Assembly (NCBI GenBank): GCA_016720425.1
Contig: JADKKQ010000001.1
Span: forward strand, 248,001 to 312,000
Direction of reading: 5' to 3'
Source: Betaproteobacteria bacterium
GTDB lineage: Bacteria; Pseudomonadota; Gammaproteobacteria; Burkholderiales; Casimicrobiaceae
DNA length: 64,000 nucleotides
The notes under the pieces were generated by a model that ran no database searches, was not told the origin of the DNA, and saw nothing but the letters and a program-made list of their open reading frames with translations. Positions within the stretch are counted from its first letter, which is position 1. Each line of letters begins with the position of its first letter. Below are positions 35,139-43,001 of this stretch, one piece after another. Position numbers and translations under genes: made by a program.

Positions 35139-35753
35139 GTGAAAGCGGGAATGCGGACGGGAGTGCGGACAGGAATGCGTCGGGGCGCGCTGGTGCTGCT
35201 GGCGGTGCTATGCCTCGCAACGACGGCGGTCGGCCGCGCGGCGGAACCGGCGGCCGAGCTATTGGCCGCGCTGCGCACCGGCGGGCACGTGCTGCTCATC
35301 CGCCACGCCCAGACCGACCCGGGCATCGGCGACCCGCCCGGATTCCGCGTCGACGACTGCGGCACGCAGCGCAATCTTTCGGCCGCCGGCCGCGAGCAGG
35401 CGCGCGCGCTGGGCGCGGCGCTGCGGACGCTGGGCATCCCGGTCGCGGAGGTGCGCAGCAGCCAGTGGTGCCGCTGCCTCGACACGGCGCGGCTCGCGTT
35501 CGCCGAGCAGACGCCGGTGCGCCCCTGGCCGGCGCTGAACTCGTTCTTCGGCGACGCCGCGTCGGAGCCCGCGCGCACCCAGGCGCTGCGGGCGGCCGTG
35601 GCCGCGGCGCCGGCGGCGACGAACGTCGTCTGGGTGACGCACCAGGTGAACATCACCGCGGTGACCGGCGTGGTGCCGGCACCGGGCGAGATCGTGATCG
35701 TCCGGCGCGGACCCGGGACGCCGGTGGTCGCCGGCCGGTGGTCGCCGGTGTGA
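35139..35753 (+). CDS. Secreted histidine phosphatase family protein
   Basis: A 204-aa protein with a basic N-terminus and signal sequence (LVLLAVLCLATTAVGRAAEP) followed by a phosphoglycerate-mutase-like phosphatase domain. The phospho-histidine motif is LLIRHAQTDPG, with a second catalytic His in WVTHQVNIT and Arg in VRSSQWCRCLDTA. Likely periplasmic; the substrate is unknown. GTG 35139 (GGGAGAAG upstream) is used; ATG 35151 is an alternative. Confidence 0.83.
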   Translation: MKAGMRTGVRTGMRRGALVLLAVLCLATTAVGRAAEPAAELLAALRTGGHVLLIRHAQTDPGIGDPPGFRVDDCGTQRNLSAAGREQARALGAALRTLGIPVAEVRSSQWCRCLDTARLAFAEQTPVRPWPALNSFFGDAASEPARTQALRAAVAAAPAATNVVWVTHQVNITAVTGVVPAPGEIVIVRRGPGTPVVAGRWSPV

Positions 35754-35820
35754 GCGGGCTTCGCGCACGTCCCGGGCGGCGATCCGTCGCGCCGCGGTGC
35801 GGCGCCGAGCGCGGGATCTC

Positions 35821-36261
35821 CTAGGCCAGGCGGCGCTTGAGAAAGCGCATCACCGGGCCGATCAGCGGCAGCTGGGCGTAGAGTTCCTCGGCCGCGTCCC
35901 AGTAGTCGCGGTGATGGCTGACTCGGCCCGCCGCGTCGAAGCGCAGGTGCGAGGCGCCGTGGATCCGGCGCTCGATCCGCGGCCGGTACCTGCGGATCCG
36001 GAACGTGAAGTCCCAGACCAGCACCGCGCCGCGCTCGTCGACGATCGTGTCGAGGATCGTGAACCGGCAATCGGCGAGGTCGTCGAACATGCGACGGAAA
36101 ATCCGCTGGATCGCCGCCACGCCGCGGACCTCGTTGAACGGGTCGCGGAAATACGCGTCGGCGGCGTAGAGCTCCGCGAGTCGCTCGACGTCCGCGGCGC
36201 CCAGGCCTTCGTAGAACGCGACCAGCCTTGCGGCCGCCTCGGGGACGGGCACGGCGGTCAC
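35821..36261 (-). CDS. NTF2-like/SnoaL-like protein
   Basis: A 146-aa protein of the nuclear transport factor 2 fold: LVAFYEGLGAADVERLAELY, then AYFRDPFNEVRGVAAIQRIF and HLRFDAAGRVSHHRDYWD. Such proteins bind or isomerise small hydrophobic molecules. Start GTG 36261 fits the domain, while the open frame runs further upstream into the next gene. It is the last gene of the eight-gene leftward operon headed by glutathione peroxidase. NTF2-like members recur in light- or singlet-oxygen-regulated lipid clusters. Confidence 0.78.
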   Translation of the reverse strand: MTAVPVPEAAARLVAFYEGLGAADVERLAELYAADAYFRDPFNEVRGVAAIQRIFRRMFDDLADCRFTILDTIVDERGAVLVWDFTFRIRRYRPRIERRIHGASHLRFDAAGRVSHHRDYWDAAEELYAQLPLIGPVMRFLKRRLA

Positions 36262-36287
36262 CGCCCGGTCGCCTTGCGCACGGCGAC

Positions 36288-36812
36288 TCAGCGCTTGCGG
36301 AACGACAGCGTGACGTCGCCGACGCGGAAGCCGAACTTGGTCATCGTCGTCCGGTTGAGCACCGTCTGCTCGTCGATCATGTACATCCAGTCGTCCATGT
36401 CCATTTCCCACACCTTGCCGTCGACCGGCAGCGCCAGCACGTACTTGAGGTTGAACGCGTTGCCGGCGGCGATGCCGCTGCCGGTGCCGACGACGTCGGC
36501 CGCGGTCCCTTCGTAGCGATCGCCCTTCTTCACCAGTTTCCAGACGCGGTTCTGCTTCTCGCCGTCGGCGTATTCGAAGTGCTCGTCCAGCGTGCCGGTG
36601 TCGCCGTCCCAGCGCGCGTCGATGCGCACGGTGAAGCGCCGGACCACTTTGCCGGAGCGATCCTGGAACATCCCCCAGCCGTCGACGGTGCCGTTGAAGT
36701 AGCGCGCCAGGTCGAAGGCGGGCTTCTCTGCCCGGTACTCGGCGACGTCGACTGCGGCGCAGCCGGTGAGGCCCGCGACGGCCAGCACCGCGAGCGAGGA
36801 CTTGAAGATCAT
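36288..36812 (-). CDS. DUF3833 lipoprotein
   Basis: This 174-aa product has a lipoprotein signal (MIFKSSLAVLAVAGLTGCAA, lipobox LTGC) and a beta-rich body: DLARYFNGTVDGWGMFQDRS, WKLVKKGDRYEGTAADVVG, WEMDMDDWMYMIDEQTVLNR. It matches the DUF3833 pattern of unknown function. Its start overlaps the stop of the MFS gene by 4 nt. A lipid-binding role at the membrane is only inferred from its neighbours. Confidence 0.82.
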   Translation of the reverse strand: MIFKSSLAVLAVAGLTGCAAVDVAEYRAEKPAFDLARYFNGTVDGWGMFQDRSGKVVRRFTVRIDARWDGDTGTLDEHFEYADGEKQNRVWKLVKKGDRYEGTAADVVGTGSGIAAGNAFNLKYVLALPVDGKVWEMDMDDWMYMIDEQTVLNRTTMTKFGFRVGDVTLSFRKR

Positions 36813-38143
36813 GGCGAATCCTTGGTTGACGCCGCCTGGAAGCGGTGGAGGGCGAACAGCGCGCCCAGTTTCAGAACGCAGGGCACGAGCGCGTAGACGA
36901 ACGCGAGCGCGGCCAGGCCCGCGCCGCCGGTCGCGCCCGGAACGTAGCCCAGCAGACCGAGCAGCGGCAGCGCGATGCCCGCCGCCAGCGCGAGGTTGAG
37001 CTTGGTGGCCAGCGTCCACAGCCCGAAGTAGGCGCCGGTCGGGCGCGCACGCCCGTCGCGGTCGATGACGTCGGCCAGCAGCGACGGCGGCAGCGCGAGA
37101 TCGGCGCCCAGCGCGAGGCCCGAGAGCACGCAGATCGTCGCGAACGCGGCGGTGTCCCCGGGACCCAGCGCCCAGGCCCAGACGAAGGCGACGATCGCCG
37201 CGACCATGCCGGCCATCCACGCGCGGGCCTTGCCCCAGGCGGCGGACAGGCGCACCCAGAGCGGCATGCCGATGCCGCCGGCGACGAAGTACAGCGCGAG
37301 AAACAGGCCCTGCCGGCTCTCCGCCTGCAGCACGTCGGCGATGAAGAACAGCACCAGCGTCGCGGGAATCGCCGACGCGATGCCGTTGGCGAGAAAGACC
37401 AGCAGCAGACGGCGGAACAGCGGATCGGCGAGCGGGGCGGACAGCCGCGCGGCCAGCGGCTCCGCCGTCGCGGCGGCGTGCCGGGGGGCGGCCGGGGCGC
37501 GCAGCGTGACCGCGGCGCACAGCAGCGTGAAGGCGGCGAAGACCACGGCGAACGCGCCGAGGCCGCCTGCGGGGTCGCCTTCGTCCGCGAGCATCGCCGG
37601 GGCGACGCTGGCGACGATCACGCCGACCAGCGCCAGTCCTTCGCGCACCGCGGTGATCCGCGTCCTGCCGACCGGGTCGGTGGACAGTTCGGCGCCCCAG
37701 GCGTTGTGGTTGATCATCGCCACCGAGTACGCCGTGTAGACCAGCGCCAGCGCCACGCCGAGCCACGCCAGCAGCGCCGTCTCGCCGCGCGGCAGCGGCA
37801 TGAACAGCGCGATCATCCCGCCGGCGAGGATCGGTGCCGACAGCGCGACCGCGGCCCGCCGCGAAGGCAGCCGGTCGCTCCACACGCCCAGCAGCGGATC
37901 GACGAGCCCGTCGGCGAGTCGCAGCACCAGCAGCACCGCGCCCAGCAGCGCCAGGTCGACGCCCAGCGTGCCGCCGTAGAACTTGGGCAGGTGGACGTAG
38001 AGGGGCAGCGCGGCCATCGCCAGCGGCATCGCGAACAGCCCGTAGGCGGCAGTGCGCAGCAGGTCCGGCTCGCGGTCCCGGCGCGCAGCGGCGGCGAGGG
38101 CGTGCGGCGCGGCCGCGGCGGTGCCGTCGGTGCCGGCGTTCAC
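36809..38143 (-). CDS. MFS transporter, GPH family
   Basis: This twelve-helix permease of about 444 aa, glycoside-pentoside-hexuronide:cation symporter type, contains the family-like LRLADGLVDPLLGVWSDR and VYTAYSVAMINHNAWGAEL. GTG 38143 is used as the start: it has GAAGG 7 nt upstream, provided by a 60-bp repeat. Translation could also begin at GTG 38203, adding 20 residues encoded by the repeat. GPH transporters of unknown substrate recur beside CFA-synthase/DUF3833 genes in other light or singlet-oxygen clusters (recalled, not checked). Confidence 0.83.
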   Translation of the reverse strand: MNAGTDGTAAAAPHALAAAARRDREPDLLRTAAYGLFAMPLAMAALPLYVHLPKFYGGTLGVDLALLGAVLLVLRLADGLVDPLLGVWSDRLPSRRAAVALSAPILAGGMIALFMPLPRGETALLAWLGVALALVYTAYSVAMINHNAWGAELSTDPVGRTRITAVREGLALVGVIVASVAPAMLADEGDPAGGLGAFAVVFAAFTLLCAAVTLRAPAAPRHAAATAEPLAARLSAPLADPLFRRLLLVFLANGIASAIPATLVLFFIADVLQAESRQGLFLALYFVAGGIGMPLWVRLSAAWGKARAWMAGMVAAIVAFVWAWALGPGDTAAFATICVLSGLALGADLALPPSLLADVIDRDGRARPTGAYFGLWTLATKLNLALAAGIALPLLGLLGYVPGATGGAGLAALAFVYALVPCVLKLGALFALHRFQAASTKDSP

Positions 38144-38203
38144 GGCAATGCCTTCGTGCTGCGCACTCCGGTGTTCACCCTTGGGGCGGCCCGGCGGGTT
38201 CAC
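38143..38203 (-). repeat. 60-bp GTG-to-GTG module (copy encoding GRPKGEHRSAQHEG)
   Basis: It begins at GTG 38203, which overlaps the TGA of the chalcone-isomerase-like gene (GTGA), and ends 60 nt later at GTG 38143, the probable start of the MFS gene. The frame stays open from one GTG to the other (VNPPGRPKGEHRSAQHEGIA). The end of the unit carries GAAGG positioned as a Shine-Dalgarno for the second GTG. Confidence 0.85.
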
Positions 38204-38742
38204 GACTCGTTGAGGAGCTTGCTGCGGAAGTCGCGGCGCGACGTGCGCGGGTCGAGCCAGATGCCGAAGAAGGCCCGTGCGAATTCCGGGTCGGCGATGT
38301 CGCCGATCGGCCGGCCGTTGAAGAAGTAGCGGACCGTTCCCGGGGGCAGGTGGACGCCGGTGATGCGGTCGCCCTTCTTCACGTCGGGAAAGATCGCGCG
38401 CATCCGCTCGCCCCAGCGCGCGCGCTGGCTCGCATTGCCGAGCCCGAGCTGCGCGATTTCCTCGACGCTGCGCTCGGCGATCTTCGCGCCCTCGAGCTTG
38501 CGGTGGTAGTGGAGGTCGAGCGCGAACGGCTGCTCCAGCGACCAGCCCCGGCCGCTGCTCCAGTACCAGCCGTCGTAGATGGACAGGCCGAAGAACGTCA
38601 GCACGCCGCCGCCCTGTGGCAGCAGGCCGGGCGCCAGCGCCGACACGGCGGAAGGCAGCGGGGGCGGGGTCGTGGCGTTCGCGCCCGGCGCCACGGCGAA
38701 GGCCAGCGCGACGAAGGCGGCGGCGAGGGCTCGGCGCGCCAT
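38200..38742 (-). CDS. Secreted chalcone isomerase-like protein
   Basis: A 180-aa protein with a signal peptide (ALAAAFVALAFAVAPGANA) and a chalcone-isomerase-like fold: GGGVLTFFGLSIYDGWYW, ALDLHYHRKLEGAKIAERSV and a C-terminal FFGIWLDPRTSRRDFRSKLL. Bacterial members of this Pfam group (Chalcone_3) are thought to bind fatty acids rather than flavonoids. The ATG at 38742 is adjacent to the stop of the CFA gene. The frame is open upstream to 38775. Confidence 0.83.
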   Translation of the reverse strand: MARRALAAAFVALAFAVAPGANATTPPPLPSAVSALAPGLLPQGGGVLTFFGLSIYDGWYWSSGRGWSLEQPFALDLHYHRKLEGAKIAERSVEEIAQLGLGNASQRARWGERMRAIFPDVKKGDRITGVHLPPGTVRYFFNGRPIGDIADPEFARAFFGIWLDPRTSRRDFRSKLLNES

Positions 38743-38743
38743 G

Positions 38744-40000
38744 TCAGCGGGCGACCAGCGTGTAGTGCGAGACATCGGTCGAGCCGCTGTGGAAGCCGGC
38801 CGCGCAGTAGGCGAGGTAGAAGCGCCAGCAGCGGATGAAGCGCTCCGGGAAGCCCTGCGCCCGGACGCCGGCGACGTCGCGATCGAACGCGCTCAGCCAG
38901 CGCTTCAGCGTCTCCGCGTAGTCGAGGCCGAAGTCGCGCACGTCGGCGACGGCGAACCCCGCCTGCCCGGCGGCCTGCCGGAACCGCGCGGGCGAGGCGA
39001 GCATGCCGCCGGGAAAGATGTGCTGCTGGATGAAATCCGACTGCGAACGGTAGCGATCGAACCGCGCGTCGGCGATGGTGATCGTCTGGATGCAGGCGCG
39101 GCCGCCGGTCGCGAGCGCGTTGCGCACCGCGGCGAAGTACGTCGGCCACCACTTCTCGCCGACGGCCTCGAACATCTCGATCGAGGCGACGCCGTCGTAG
39201 CGGCCGGTCTCGTCGCGGTAGTCGCGCAGGTGGAACTGCACGCGGTCGCCGAGCCCGGCGCGCGCGATGCGCTCGCGGGCGAAGGCCGTCTGCGCGTCCG
39301 ACAGCGACAGCCCGGTGACGCGATAGCCGGCACGGGCGGCGACCTCGGCGAACCCGCCCCAGCCGCAGCCGATCTCGAGGATGTGCGCGCCGGGCGGCAG
39401 CGCCAGCTGGGCAAGGATGCGCCGGTACTTGGCGGTCTGCGCGGCGGCGGTCGGCTGCCGGAGGTCGCCGTCGAACAGCGCCGACGAATAAGTCATCGTC
39501 GGATCGAGCCAGCGCTGGTAGAAATCGTTGCCGAGGTCGTAGTGGGCGACGATGTTCTTGCGCGCCTGACGCCGCGTGTTGGCGCGCGCCCAGTGCTTCA
39601 GGCGGAAGACGAGCTGCTGCCACCAGCGGCCGTAGAAGGCGAGCTCCAGCGCCGCGTGGTTGCGCGCGAGCACGGTGAGCAGCGCCGTGAGGTCCGGCGT
39701 GTCCCAGCGGCCTTCCATGTAGGCCTCGGCGAAGGCCACGTCGCCGCCGGTGAGGATTTCGCGCGCCAGCCGCCAGTCGCGGAAGATGAACTCGCCGCGG
39801 CCCGCGGCGTCGTCCCCGGGACCGAAGTGGTGGGTCGTTCCCGCCGGCGTGTGCACGACGAGTTCACCCTGGTCGAGCCGGCGCAGCAGCGCGAACAGCA
39901 GTCGCGCCGGCGGCGGTGCGTCGGAGGGCAGGGTCCCCGCGGCCGCGGCGCTGCGGCCGATGGCGAGGGGGGAGCGGGCGGTGGTGTCGAGGGCGGTCAT
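38744..40000 (-). CDS. cfa: Cyclopropane-fatty-acyl-phospholipid synthase family methyltransferase
   Basis: SAM-dependent enzyme acting on unsaturated acyl chains of membrane phospholipids. At 418 aa it has the family N-terminal domain (EAYMEGRWDTPDL), then NIVAHYDLGNDFYQRWLD, TYSSALF, SAM motif ILEIGCGWGGFAEVAA, SIEMFEAVGEKWW and FIQQHIFPGGML. In light- and singlet-oxygen-induced loci, homologues act as methylases in furan fatty acid synthesis (UfaM) rather than as classical CFA synthases. The overlap with DUF1365 by 4 nt supports the specialised lipid role. Confidence 0.92.
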   Translation of the reverse strand: MTALDTTARSPLAIGRSAAAAGTLPSDAPPPARLLFALLRRLDQGELVVHTPAGTTHHFGPGDDAAGRGEFIFRDWRLAREILTGGDVAFAEAYMEGRWDTPDLTALLTVLARNHAALELAFYGRWWQQLVFRLKHWARANTRRQARKNIVAHYDLGNDFYQRWLDPTMTYSSALFDGDLRQPTAAAQTAKYRRILAQLALPPGAHILEIGCGWGGFAEVAARAGYRVTGLSLSDAQTAFARERIARAGLGDRVQFHLRDYRDETGRYDGVASIEMFEAVGEKWWPTYFAAVRNALATGGRACIQTITIADARFDRYRSQSDFIQQHIFPGGMLASPARFRQAAGQAGFAVADVRDFGLDYAETLKRWLSAFDRDVAGVRAQGFPERFIRCWRFYLAYCAAGFHSGSTDVSHYTLVAR

Positions 40001-40830
40001 CGGGTCGTCGCTTCGGCAGGAGGGTGGGGCTTGGTGAAGAACGGCACGCGCTTCGCCCAGAGCTTCAGCGCCTGCCAGTGGATGCGCCCCATCACGCCGA
40101 GCGTGAACAGGGGATAGCGGAACAGCACGCTACGGGTGGCGCCGGCGGTGAGCGGCGCGGCGGTGCCCGAGATCCAGGTTTCGAGCAGCGGCGCGTCGGC
40201 GCCGTCGTCGTCGTGGTAGTCGATGCGCGCCAGCCAGCGCGCGGGATCGAACAGGAAGCGGAAACGATAGCTGCCGCGGACCTCGCAGAACGGCGAGACG
40301 TGGAAGGCCTTGCGCGCGGTGAGCGTGGCGCCCGACGCCAGCGGCTCGCCGTCGGGATGCGCCAGCAGGTAGTTGTGCCGCTCGCCGAACGTGTTGCACA
40401 CCTCGCACAGCACCGCGCGCACGGTCCCGTCGCGGGCGTGGCAGACCCAGAAGCTGACGGGGTTGAACACGTAGCCCAGCATGCGCGGAAAGGCGTAGAG
40501 CACGATCTCGCCGTCGGCGGCGATCCCCTCGTTGGCCAGCAGCGCACGGATCCAGGGCTCGAGCGGCGTGCCGTCGCGGGCGCCGTGATCGCGATCGTGG
40601 AACGACAGCCACGACGCGGTGTTGTGGGCGAGGCCGGCCGCGGCCAGCGTGTCGAGGCGCGACAGCGGCAGGCGCAGGCAGAAGGCGGGATAGGCGAAGG
40701 CGTGCCGGGCCGGCGCCCGCCGGCGGTGGACGACCTCGCCGTGGATCAGCGCGGCGCCGACCGGCGCGGCGGCGGGCGCCGGTGCGGAGGCGCACGCGGC
40801 GTCGGCGGCGGGGCGGGCGGTCGGGTTCAC
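39997..40830 (-). CDS. DUF1365 protein
   Basis: A 277-aa protein with the DUF1365 core: HGEVVHRRRAPARHAFAYP, LRLPLSRLD, FPRMLGYVFNPVSFWVCH, EVCNTFGERHNYLL and KAFHVSPFCEVRGSYRFRF. The family nearly always accompanies an FAD amine oxidase and a CFA-type methyltransferase, as here. The biochemical role is unknown. Start is GTG 40830; an Ala-rich segment precedes the domain. It follows the FAD oxidase by 47 nt. Confidence 0.88.
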   Translation of the reverse strand: MNPTARPAADAACASAPAPAAAPVGAALIHGEVVHRRRAPARHAFAYPAFCLRLPLSRLDTLAAAGLAHNTASWLSFHDRDHGARDGTPLEPWIRALLANEGIAADGEIVLYAFPRMLGYVFNPVSFWVCHARDGTVRAVLCEVCNTFGERHNYLLAHPDGEPLASGATLTARKAFHVSPFCEVRGSYRFRFLFDPARWLARIDYHDDDGADAPLLETWISGTAAPLTAGATRSVLFRYPLFTLGVMGRIHWQALKLWAKRVPFFTKPHPPAEATTR

Positions 40831-40877
40831 GATCGGCGGCGACGATGCACGGGCATGATCGAGGGACGCTCAGCCTA

Positions 40878-42173
40878 TCAGGCCGCCAACCGCTGCGAAA
40901 GCGGCAGCGACGGGGCGGAGGGCTGCGCGCGGCGCAAGAGGCCCGCGGCGACGGCCTGCGCCGACTTGAGCCCGTCCTCGTGAAAGCCGTAGCCCAGCCA
41001 GGCGCCCGCGTACCACGTGTGCCGCGACCCCTGGATGTCCGCGAACGCGGCCTGCGCCCGCAGCGCGCGGCCGTCCAGCAGCGGGTGGCTGTATTCGAAT
41101 TCGCGCAGCACCGTCGCCGGGTCCGGCTCGCGCGGCGGATTGAGGGTCACGATGACCGGCGTGCGGAACGGCAGCGGCTGCAATTTGTTGATGAGGTAGC
41201 TGACGGCCGCCGGCCGCGCACCGTCGGCCGTGTCGGCGGTGAGGTAGTTCCACGCCGACCAGGCGCGCCGATGCCGCGGCAGCAGCGTGGTGTCGGTGTG
41301 CAGCACGACCCGATTGGGCTGGTAGCGCACCGCGGACAGCAGCGCCGTCTCGCCGCGGGAAGGGTCGGCGAGCAGCGCCAGCGCCTGGTCGCTGTGGCAG
41401 GCCAGCACCACCTCGTCGAAACGCTCGACGCGCCCCGCCGCCTCGATCTCGACACCGTCCCTCGTGCGCCGGACGCGCTGCACCGGGGTGGCGAGGCGGA
41501 CGTCGTCGAGCCGTTCGGCGATGCGCGCCACGTACTCCCGGGAGCCGCCGCGCACGGTCCGCCACTGGGGCCGGTCGAAGATCTGCAGCAGTCCGTGGTT
41601 GTGGCAGAAGCGCAGGAAGGTGGACAGCGGAAAGTCGAGGATCTCCCGGGTCGGCGCCGACCAGATCGCGGCCGCCATCGGCAGCAGGTACCAGTCGCGG
41701 AACGGCGTCGAGTAGCGCTCGGCGTCGAGGTACTCGCCCAGCGTCACCGACCACCACCGCTCCTCGCGCACCATCGCCGTGGTGGCGCGGTTGAAGCGGA
41801 GGATGTCGGCCAGCATGCGCCAGAACGCCGGTCGCAGCGCGTTGCGCGGCTGCGCGAACAGCGACGCGAGGTCCGTTCCCGCCCACTCGACGTCGGCGCC
41901 GGCGACCGAGACCGCGAACGACATCTCCGACGGCACGCTGGCGACCCCCAGATCGTCGAGCAGCGCGACGAGTTGCGGATAGGTGCGGTCGTTGAACACC
42001 AGGAAGCCGGTGTCCACCGGCGCGGTGACGCCATCCAGCGTGACGTCGACGGTGTGGCTGTGCCCGCCGAGATAGTCGGCGGCCTCGAACACCGTCACGG
42101 CGTGCCCCGCCTTCGACAGCAGCCGGGCACTTCCCAGTCCGGCGATGCCGGAACCCACGATCGCGATGCGCAT
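40878..42173 (-). CDS. FAD-dependent amine oxidase-like protein (UfaD-like)
   Basis: A 431-aa flavoprotein with the dinucleotide-binding start RIAIVGSGIAGLGSARLLSK, then VFEAADYLGGHSHTVDV and a C-terminal FAD contact near WYAGAWLGYGFHEDGLKSA. It belongs to the group linked to DUF1365 and CFA-type methylases. The analogous gene in Rhodobacter furan fatty acid synthesis makes the acyl desaturation step (from memory). Likely cytoplasmic or peripheral at the membrane. Confidence 0.88.
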   Translation of the reverse strand: MRIAIVGSGIAGLGSARLLSKAGHAVTVFEAADYLGGHSHTVDVTLDGVTAPVDTGFLVFNDRTYPQLVALLDDLGVASVPSEMSFAVSVAGADVEWAGTDLASLFAQPRNALRPAFWRMLADILRFNRATTAMVREERWWSVTLGEYLDAERYSTPFRDWYLLPMAAAIWSAPTREILDFPLSTFLRFCHNHGLLQIFDRPQWRTVRGGSREYVARIAERLDDVRLATPVQRVRRTRDGVEIEAAGRVERFDEVVLACHSDQALALLADPSRGETALLSAVRYQPNRVVLHTDTTLLPRHRRAWSAWNYLTADTADGARPAAVSYLINKLQPLPFRTPVIVTLNPPREPDPATVLREFEYSHPLLDGRALRAQAAFADIQGSRHTWYAGAWLGYGFHEDGLKSAQAVAAGLLRRAQPSAPSLPLSQRLAA

Positions 42174-42240
42174 ACTGATCTTCCCCTGTTCGTTCCCGTT
42201 GGCCGGACTCTCCGGCGCCGCCCCGCTCCCCGCCCCACCC

Positions 42241-42921
42241 TTACCCGGCCGGCTTGTCCGCCAGCAACGATTCCAGCGCGCGCACGAACTCCCGCTGCTC
42301 CGGTGCGACCGCGCTGCCGAAGCTCTGCACGCGGTTGCCGCTGCGGTCGACCAGGTACTTGTGGAAGTTCCACTGCGGCGCCTGCCCGCTGCGCCGAATC
42401 AGTTCGGCGTACAGCGGATTGGCGGGCAGCTTTCCCGCCGAGGCCTTCTCGAACAGCGGGAACTGGATGCCGTAGGTGGTGCGGCAGAATTCCGCGATCT
42501 CCTTGTTCGACCCGGGTTCCTGCGCGAAGTCGTTGGCCGGGAACCCCAGCACCACCAGCCCGCGGTCGCGGTGCTTGCGGTACAGCGCTTCGAGGCCCTC
42601 GTACTGCTGCGTGTAGCCGCAGAAGCTCGCCGTGTTGACGATCAGCAGCACCTTGCCGCGGTACTCGCACAGCGAGTGCCGTTCACCGGTCTGCAGGCTG
42701 TTGAAGCTGTGGCGCAGCAGCGGCGGGCAGTCGGTCGGCGCCGCCTGGGCGAACGCCGGGCGCGCGGCGAGGGTCAGCGCCGCGGCCATCCCGACCACGA
42801 GCAGCGTGGCGATCGCGCCGAGCGAGCGCAACGACGGCAGCACGGCGGCGGCACGCGGCCGCAGCGGCGGCGGAGCCTTGCGGTCGCTCTGCAGCGGTCG
42901 GATCAGTGGGGTGACAGCCAT
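42241..42921 (-). CDS. Glutathione peroxidase, membrane- or periplasm-targeted
   Basis: Reduces peroxides with thiols. The 226-aa protein has a long N-terminal extension with a hydrophobic segment (ATLLVVGMAAALTLAARPAF then AQA), so it is probably exported. The GPx core has the peroxidatic Cys in VNTASFCGYTQQYEGLE, the FPANDFAQEPG segment and WNFHKYLVD. ATG 42921 has AGGA 9 nt upstream inside an operator palindrome; ATG 42939 is a possible earlier start. It is the first gene of the leftward operon, fitting a defence against photo-oxidised lipids. Confidence 0.88.
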   Translation of the reverse strand: MAVTPLIRPLQSDRKAPPPLRPRAAAVLPSLRSLGAIATLLVVGMAAALTLAARPAFAQAAPTDCPPLLRHSFNSLQTGERHSLCEYRGKVLLIVNTASFCGYTQQYEGLEALYRKHRDRGLVVLGFPANDFAQEPGSNKEIAEFCRTTYGIQFPLFEKASAGKLPANPLYAELIRRSGQAPQWNFHKYLVDRSGNRVQSFGSAVAPEQREFVRALESLLADKPAG

Positions 42922-42927
42922 GATTAT

Positions 42928-42938
42928 TGTCCTGGACA
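42928..42938 (+). promoter_or_regulatory. Operator 1 (TGTCCTGGACA palindrome)
   Basis: A perfect 11-bp palindrome identical to one at 42991-43001. It overlaps the -35 box of the regulator's promoter (TGGACA 42933-42938) and lies 6 nt before the glutathione peroxidase ATG. A likely binding site of the adjacent MerR regulator (inference). Confidence 0.7.
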
Positions 42939-42961
42939 TTGATAGAACGAACCTCTACAAT
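42933..42961 (+). promoter_or_regulatory. Promoter of the B12-binding MerR regulator
   Basis: TGGACA (42933-42938), a 17-nt spacer, then TACAAT (42956-42961). Both hexamers differ from the sigma-70 consensus by one base. The -10 coincides with the -10 of the opposing promoter. Confidence 0.7.
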
Positions 42962-42985
42962 ATAGGCTCAACGACCTTTTGTCAA
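42957..42985 (-). promoter_or_regulatory. Promoter of the glutathione peroxidase/CFA operon
   Basis: Read leftwards: perfect TTGACA (42985-42980), 17-nt spacer, TATTGT (42962-42957). The -10 boxes of this and the rightward promoter occupy the same base pairs on opposite strands, so the two cannot be open at once. Confidence 0.75.
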
Positions 42986-42990
42986 CCATA

Positions 42991-43001
42991 TGTCCTGGAC
43001 A
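42991..43001 (+). promoter_or_regulatory. Operator 2 (TGTCCTGGACA palindrome)
   Basis: Second identical palindrome, centred 63 bp (about six helical turns) from operator 1. It lies just upstream of the leftward -35 and directly before the ATG of the regulator gene. Confidence 0.7.
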
